DNA of 64,000 nt from Malaya genurostris. Its lineage: Eukaryota > Arthropoda > Insecta > Diptera > Culicidae. The stretch is taken from the NCBI RefSeq assembly GCF_030247185.1, contig NC_080572.1:170878975-170942974 (forward strand). The letters run 5' to 3'. Of this stretch, positions 57,957 to 64,000 are shown one piece after another. Position numbers and translations under genes: made by a program. A model generated the notes under the pieces. That model worked only from the letters and a program-made list of their open reading frames with translations, did no database searches and was not told the DNA's origin. Every line of letters begins with the position of its first letter. Within the stretch, counting starts at the first letter, position 1.

Positions 57957-58920
57957 TCTGTGCGGTGGACAGTTCATTTTTCGAGACGAATGTGTGTTTT
58001 ATAAATATGATGTTCGCACTAAAAGAGAATAAATGAATTGATTACTCGAACATATTTTTCGTCGGAGCGCGTAATGTCACTGCTGTGGGAAAATTACCAA
58101 TCCGCGCACGATTCAAGTAACATAGTAATCGTTGGATACAAGTGTGCACAGAGAAAAACATTCAACACCCGTGGTTACGTACGGAAAATAACAACTAGAA
58201 AACTATATAAGCAGTGCGCTCGCTTTTCTTGTTACAATCACTGTAGGAGAAGTGATTAAAGCGGAAACCAATTTCGAGCGCGAAAGATTGTTCGAAACAA
58301 AAGCACACAAATAACACCAAAACAACAATGAATTCAAAAGAACATCGTCTGAAGAAGCCTATGAATGGTATAGGGAATGGAGTTGGCCCGAAGAAAAATA
58401 TATCGGCCAGAAAAAATCCTAAATATGACCACATCCAATCAAAAGTCGGTCGATATAACAATGAAAAAGCCGAAAACATGTCTGCACACAGAAATTCAAA
58501 CATTCGTGCTAACAAATCGGTTTTGAAAAATCAGCCGGCTATTCCGAAAAAGAAAATCTCCAGGGCGGATAAATTTAAGAATATACTATCACCTGTTGGT
58601 AAGTATATTCGCAGCCCTACTAGGAGATAGTACTGCTTGCTTAGTGATTCAAACCGACGAAACGTTTGAAAATGAAAACCATACTACACAGCAAGCAGTT
58701 GAGGCTACCGAAGTTGATGATGTGGAAGAAGTAGTACGGTCTAATGTTTTTCCAAATAATGTGGAAACCGATCGAAGCGATCAGGAAGCATTAACTAATG
58801 ACGTGGAAGAGTTTCCAAACGATCAGGAAGCATTTTTGAATGATGTACAGCAAGCTGTATTGCAACTTTTTGTGCTTGGATTTCTAGTTATTATTTTTCT
58901 TTACTATTTTTCATATTATT
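57957..58920 (+). pseudogene. unrecognised TATA-box gene, tandem copy 1 (frameshifted)
   Basis: Promoter-like sequence TATATAAG at 58204-58211 is followed about 117 bp later by ATG at 58328 in good context (CAACAATG). The first frame (58328-58630) gives a 100-aa basic protein starting MNSKEHRLKKPMNG and ending KNILSPVGKYIRSPTRR. A 2-bp loss relative to copy 2 near 58625 creates the stop. Homologous text continues in another frame (58640-58960): acidic, with PNDQEAFLNDVQQAV, and a hydrophobic C-terminal segment of about 20 residues resembling a membrane anchor. Not recognised. Its 3' end is cut by a hairpin MITE. Confidence 0.6.
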
Positions 58921-59195
58921 TTTACGTTTCGTCTTTGACTCATCAGTGCAGAGCAGTTCAAATTTAACTGCTTAGTTCTAAACTCAGCAGTTCAATTTGA
59001 ACTGCCAAGCAGACGTAAAGTTTCTGCTATTTACAGAACACTTTTTGTTTGGCAACGGAGTGCAATGTCTTTTCTGACGTGCCGAACGAAAACGTGTTTT
59101 CGACTATTTCTGGCCGATGCAGGTATGGTCATTTAGGGGTTAGCCAAATTTTGTGCTAGAGAACATAACCGTTTTTATTATTTTTACGTATTCTT
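58921..59195. mobile_element. family-B hairpin MITE between the two gene copies
   Basis: Begins TTACGTTTCGTCTTTGACTC and ends near TTTTTACGT. It contains GTTCAAATTTAACTGC with the inverted GCAGTTCAATTTGAAC and the block TCATTTAGGGGTTAGCC shared with 39371-39803. Confidence 0.65.
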
Positions 59196-59198
59196 CTG

Positions 59199-60180
59199 TG
59201 CGGTGGACAATTCATTTTTCGAGAGGAATGTGTGTTTTATAAAAATGATGTTCGCACTAAAAGCGAATAAATGAATTGATTATTCGAACATATTTTCCGT
59301 CGGAGCGCGTAATGTCACTGCTGTGGAAAAATTACCAATCCGCGCACGATCCAAGTAACATAGTAATCGTTGGATACAAGTGTGCACAGAGAAAAACATT
59401 CAACACCCGTGGTTACGTAGTAACCAGGGTGAAGAAAAATAACAACTAAAAAACTATATAAGCAGTGCGCTCGCTTTTCTTGTTTTAATTACTGTAGGAG
59501 AAGTGATTAAAGCGGAAACCAATTTCGAGTGCGAAAGATTATTCGAAACAAAAGCACACAAATAACACCAAAACAACAATGCAATGAATTCAAAAGAACA
59601 TCGTCTGAAGAAGCCTATGAATAGGGAATGGAGTTGGCCCGAAGAAAAATATATCGGCCAGAAAAAATCCTAAATATGACCACATCCAATCCAAAGTCGG
59701 TCGATATATCAATGAAAAAGCCGAAAACATGTCTGCACACAGAAATTCAAACATTCGTGCTAACAAATCGGTTTTGAACAATCAGCCGGCACTTCCGAAA
59801 AAGAAAATCTCCAGGGCGGATAAATTTAAGAATATACTATCACCTGTTGGTAAGTATATTCGCAGCCCTACTAGGAGGTATAGTGCTGCTTGCTTAGTGA
59901 TTCAAACCAAAACGTTTGAAAATGAAAACCATACTACACAGAAAGCAGTTGAAGCTACCGAAGTTGATGATGCGGAAGAAGTAGTACGGTCTAATGTTTT
60001 TTCCAAATAATGTGGAAACCGATCCAAGCGATCAGGAAGCATTAGCTAATCACGTGGAAGTGCTTCCAAACGATCAGGAAGCAGTTTTGAATGATGTACA
60101 GCAAGCTGTATTGCAAATTTTTGTGCTTCGATTTGTAGTTATATTTCTAACCTTATTTTTCTTCACTATTTTTCATAGTT
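59199..60180 (+). pseudogene. unrecognised TATA-box gene, tandem copy 2 (differently frameshifted)
   Basis: Same unit as copy 1: TATATAAG at 59455-59462 and ATG at 59584, preceded by a 5-bp duplication that makes an extra ATG at 59579. A 5-bp deletion near 59622 shifts the first frame to an early stop. The frame reopens at 59729 and runs uninterrupted to 60010, through the site where copy 1 has its stop. An extra T near 60000 then shifts frame, and the acidic/hydrophobic C-terminus continues at 59994-60275. So each copy is intact where the other is broken. Function unknown. Confidence 0.6.
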
Positions 60181-60266
60181 TGTTCGGTTTTCGCATAAAA
60201 ACTATTTCTAGTTTCGAGCATGTAGACTTTTCTAGAAATAACAATCAAATTTTCAAAATTGCAAAA

Positions 60267-62266
60267 CTGGGCTGACATTATGAATCTCGAATCGAGTTGC
60301 TCGAAACGATTATTTTTGAAGTCGATTCGACTGAACTGAGGCATTACGTATCGCTTTCGACCTCGTGATCGAGATCCTAACAATGTGGTACTAGATTTCG
60401 ACTGACGCTGCTCGAACTGTCATAACCAGAGATGCCATTTATACAGATTTGTCTGTATTATACAGATTTTTACATGCGCATACAGATTTAATACAGAGTA
60501 GAGATTTCTTAAATTTAATACAGATTTATACAGATTTCACCAAAAGTATTAAGGAAAAAAATTAAACTATCTATTAGTATTTGAGCTATCTATTAGTATT
60601 TGATTGCAATGACGAGATAAACGTTTAGGAATCAACGTACAAATCACTTTTTAAAATATATATTTTTTGTGCAGATATTTAATGAAGAACACTGAAATTC
60701 ATTTATATTAAAATTTGTAACTAAATTGAACTTAAAAGTTAAACAACTCTTGGCATCATGAAACCCTATTGCCAGACTGACAGTTGTATTACCTGACTTG
60801 ATGTTGCATATTGGGTTTTGGAAATCCGTCTCAACTTATGAAGTGAACATTTTCAAATTATACAAGTATATGGCACCATAATTCAATTGTTGTTGATAGG
60901 AAAAAACTATAAAATTTCGTCGATGAATATAATATAAGATATGAAATTTAATCTACCACTCTATAACCATAATCTATTGGAATAACACCTTTTGACATAA
61001 TTGTATTGTAGAAATTTCATTTTATTAGCGAATACAGATAAATACAGATATTTTATACGAATCAATACAGATTTTCTATGAAAATATCTGGCATCTCTGG
61101 TCATAACATACATAACAAACCCATATACATAGCAATCATGAAAAAAAATTAAACTGAATTATTGTTTGAGTATTTTCGATTACATTTATTCAGTTCAAGT
61201 ACTGAAAAGAAGCAAACTGTTTGTAATACTGCGGTTTTAAGTTGCCGCACGAAATTAACATGAACACATTTCTGAAATTTAAATCAAGAAGCAGATTCGT
61301 TTCCACTCCATTTGAAAACGTAAAGAATTTTTTCAAGCGTGTTCTAGTACACAATTTATCGATGAACTTTTGAAATTATAATAAAAAAAATTCTGCATTT
61401 TTCATGTATTGTTTCAAGTCTAATACAATTTACGTCATCCATATGTGTAGTTTAATCAAAGGCTTTTAGGTTTTGCAGCTTTCTTTGTAGTATTTTATCA
61501 TATTTATTAGAAGATATTGCTTTAGCTAATATACCAGGAGCAATCCATTCTTTGTAGTCTTCATAATCTATTTAGGTACTATTGAAGAGTCAAATACACG
61601 CTAATAGCACGAGATTGTGATGCTTTTGGCATATTCTAAATACTTTCAAGGTGTTTGGACAAATTTTTCAATTTACTTGAGTTAGATATATGGGTAAAAA
61701 TGGCTGATTGGCTCATTGTTATCGAGCCAATAAGCTTTTTCCTACAATCCGTTTAGGCGACGTTTTCTGTCCACAGGATTCAGAAATTTTATTACAAACT
61801 ACAGTTACTGGGCATAGGTTAGTTTCGACTTACTTTTGTTATTTTAAGTAAACACCACGCAGCTTTCAATTAATATGCTTTCTAAACAGTTCGACTTGTA
61901 CATAATATTCCAAACACACAAAATATATACAACGATATACAAAACAATGCATTAAAATAAAGATTTACAATACTAATATGTTTATCAAAATCTAAGATGT
62001 TATCGATAATACCTAAATAAAAAAGAAACGTATTCGAAAACTCATAGTCGATAGTAATAAGGCTTTCGACCATTTCTTATCGAGTTCAGTCGTTTACGAG
62101 CTCGATTGTTTTGGTTCCATAATGCCAAAACTTCTCGATAATCTAATACTTCTTCGAGTGAAGTCGAACGAAGCTCGATGATCGACTTCGAATCGAGAAC
62201 CATAATACGAAACGTGGTCGATTCGATAAAATTTCAGTCGAATCGAGATACATAATGCCACCCCTG
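60267..62266. mobile_element. 2-kb terminal-inverted-repeat element with TCGATTCGA arrays, carrying a nested hAT element
   Basis: Ends CTGGGCTGACATTATG and, inverted, CATAATGCCACCCCTG, continuing into matched ATCTCGATTCGA-type sequence. Subterminal regions (60281-60375, 62045-62250) are full of TCGA/CGAATCGAG palindromes. The terminus resembles that of 23495-24881. Interior noncoding. The hAT element 60427-61099 lies inside. No target duplication established. Confidence 0.65.
60427..61099. mobile_element. hAT-type non-autonomous element, 673 bp (twin of 44140-44811)
   Basis: Perfect 8-bp target duplication GTCATAAC (60419-60426 and 61100-61107) around inverted ends CAGAGATGCCA and TGGCATCTCTG. 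Nearly identical, reversed, to 44140-44811. Noncoding; ACAGATTT motifs cluster at both ends. Confidence 0.93.
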
Positions 62267-62293
62267 TACTGTGCCTTCTGGGATCTATACGGT

Positions 62294-62339
62294 TTTGCCT
62301 TTCTCATATAGAAAGGTTATGCAATCACTTGAAAAACCG

Positions 62340-62407
<68 letters not shown>

Positions 62408-64000
62408 CAAATAATCTCACTAGGTTTTCTCGGAGATGACTAAACCGATTTTGACAAACTAGGATTCAAATGAAAGGTCTCGTAGTCCCATACGGAATTC
62501 CTGAATTTCATCCGGATCCGACTTCCGGTACCGGAATTATAGGGTAAAGTGTGTTCAATATTGCACACCGTCACTTAAACCGGCGAAGCAAAAAACGTAA
62601 AAATTTTTCTAAACTGGTCTCAAAACTACACAAATCGATATTCATTATCAGTAGGCAACTAAACAAACCGATTCCGGCTATCCTGGTTCCCGGTATCCGG
62701 TTCCGGAAGTACCAGAAATAGTGGTCATATATACCAAAATGGATCTCACTCACTTTTCTCAGCGATGGTTTGACCGATTTCCACAAACTTAGATTCAAAT
62801 GAAAGGTCTCGTGGTCCCATACGGAATTCCTGAATTTCATCCAGATCCGACTTCCGGTTCCGGAATTATAGGGTGAAGTGTGTTCAATATTGTACACCGT
62901 CACTTAAACCGGCGAAACAAAAAACGTGAAAATTTTTCTAAACTGGTCTCAAAACTACACAAATCGATAGTCATTATCAGTAGGCAACTAAACAAACCGA
63001 TTCCGGCTATCCTGGTTCCCGGTATCCGGTTCCGGAAGTACCAGAAATAGTGGTCATATATACCAAAATGGATCTCACTCACTTTTCTCAGCGATGGTTT
63101 GACCGATTTCCACAAACTTAGATTCAAATGAAAGGTCTTCCGGTCCCATACGGAATTCCTGAATTTCATCCGGATCCGACTTCCGGTTCCGGAATTATGG
63201 GGTAAAGTGTGTTCAATATTGTACAACGTCACTTAAACCGGCGAAACAAAAAACGTGAAAATTTTTCTAAACTGGTCTCAAAACTACACAAATCGATAGT
63301 CATTATCAGTAGACAACTAAACAAACCGATTCCGGCTATCCTGGTTCCCGGTATCCGGTTCCGAAAGTACCGGAAATAGTGGTCATATATACCAAAATGG
63401 ATCTCACTCACTTTTGTCAGCGATGGTTTGACCGATTTCCACAAACTTAGATTCAAATGAAAGGTCTCGTGGTCCCATACGGAATTCCTGAATTTCATCC
63501 AGATCCGACTTCCGGTTCCGGAATTATAGGGTAAAGTGTGTTCAATATTGTACACCGTCACTTAAACCGGCGAAACAAAAAACGTGAAAATTTTTCTAAA
63601 CTGGTCTCAAAACTACACAAATCGATAGTCATTATCAGTAGACAACTAAACAAACCGATTCCGGCTATCCTGGTTCCCGGTATCCGGTTCCGAAAGTACC
63701 GGAAATAGTGGTCATATATACCAAAATGGATCTCACTCACTTTTGTCAGCGATGGTTTGACCGATTTCCACAAACTTAGATTCAAATGAAAGGTCTCGTG
63801 GTCCCATACGGAATTCCTGAATTTCATCCAGATCCGACTTCCGGTTCCGGAATTATAGGGTAAAGTGTGTTCAATATTGTACACCGTCACTTAAACCGGC
63901 GAAACAAAAAACGTGAAAATTTTTCTAAACTGGTCTCAAAACTACACAAATCGATAGTCATTATCAGTAGGCAACTAAACAAACCGATTCCGGCTATCCT
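62294..64000 (+). mobile_element. dispersed TGCCTTTCTC-type repeat with an internal 329-bp tandem array, running off the window
   Basis: Starts TTGCCTTTCTCATATAGAAA like 38288, then a GT run at 62344-62401, then the family's ACCGATTTTGACAAAC and TCAAATGAAAGG blocks. From 62571 a 329-bp unit is repeated head to tail: 62571-62899, 62900-63228, 63229-63557, 63558-63886 and a partial unit to 64000. The third and fourth units appear identical. Each unit has a 110-codon open frame on the minus strand starting at GTG, which only reflects the repeat. No protein recognised. Confidence 0.85.

Larger units (their letters stand above)
54780..57980 (-). pseudogene. RTE-like retrotransposon C-terminal relic, split by a LINE insertion
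   Basis: Minus-strand text from 57980 to 57587 gives SRVRIDGDEIEVVNDFVYLGS, TAKIGCLRWTS and VVRMPKNDPVKMVLTGDPTG in different frames, as in the tail of mosquito RTE elements. It is interrupted at 57575-57586 and resumes at 54960 with DQVGNDLRNLRSLQ-like text down to about 54780. The two halves are joined by an identical 12-bp sequence on each side of the inserted DNA, showing a single split element. Related to the relic at 8095-9420. Confidence 0.85.

Noticed and set aside
58590..58608. Mini-intron (GTAAGTATATTCGCAG) in the orphan gene
   Set aside because: Only 16 nt between GT and AG, far too short for splicing; the frame is open through it in both copies.
62571..63890. Four tandem 110-codon frames as a gene family
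   Set aside because: They start at GTG, recur because the DNA unit recurs with a 329-bp period, and the same text appears in dispersed noncoding repeats.

Overview
The window is AT-rich, repeat-dense nuclear DNA from an insect, most likely a culicine mosquito. Three lines of evidence support this: spliced genes with GT-AG introns whose products resemble dipteran proteins, a tRNA-derived SINE, and many Tc1/mariner, hAT, RTE and Jockey/I-like relics together with short dispersed repeats typical of mosquito genomes. Nothing bacterial or organellar was seen. All family assignments come from reading motifs; no database search was run.

Three conserved host genes were recognised. (1) A DHHC palmitoyltransferase of the Drosophila approximated (app)/ZDHHC14-18 type runs on + from 936 to 21440. 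Six exons encode the catalytic core. The seventh either reads through into a long Asn/Ser/Gln-rich tail (stop at 6278, AATAAA at 7104) or splices at 4917 to a distant exon at 20284-21440; both routes keep the frame. (2) Spermine synthase runs on - from 42798 to 29896 in five exons whose phases all agree (372 aa), convergent with app. (3) NOC3, a ribosome-assembly protein, is a single open frame on + at 52170-54542.

The introns and spacers are mostly transposon. 0-11 kb: three mariner families and an RTE relic. 11-20 kb: an exon-like duplication, a reverse transcriptase relic and small inverted repeats. 22-29 kb: a 231-bp TA run, a 1.4-kb terminal-inverted-repeat element, a copia remnant, a minisatellite/GC-rich block and a hAT-type MITE. 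31-40 kb (spermine synthase intron 2): a SINE, non-LTR reverse transcriptase relics, a 300-bp hAT element, dispersed repeats and a long palindrome. 43-51 kb: hAT elements with 8-bp target duplications, a truncated ORF1-only LINE and a DD41D element with 170-bp arms. 54.8-58 kb: an RTE relic split by an ORF1-only LINE (12-bp target duplication), itself split by a second LINE. 58-60.2 kb: a tandemly duplicated, TATA-box-bearing unrecognised gene, each copy broken at different places. 60.3-64 kb: nested inverted-repeat elements and a 329-bp tandem array running off the end.

The most unusual items are: two unrelated Tc1/mariner elements (925 and 927 bp) independently converted into long-armed fold-backs; an apparently transmissible LINE family with ORF1 but no reverse transcriptase, with an uninterrupted copy preserving the empty site of a nested insertion; a hAT-type family with dense TACAGATTT motifs, two copies of which are nearly identical; the twin orphan gene; and a 210-bp exon-like duplication whose differences are mostly silent in one frame.
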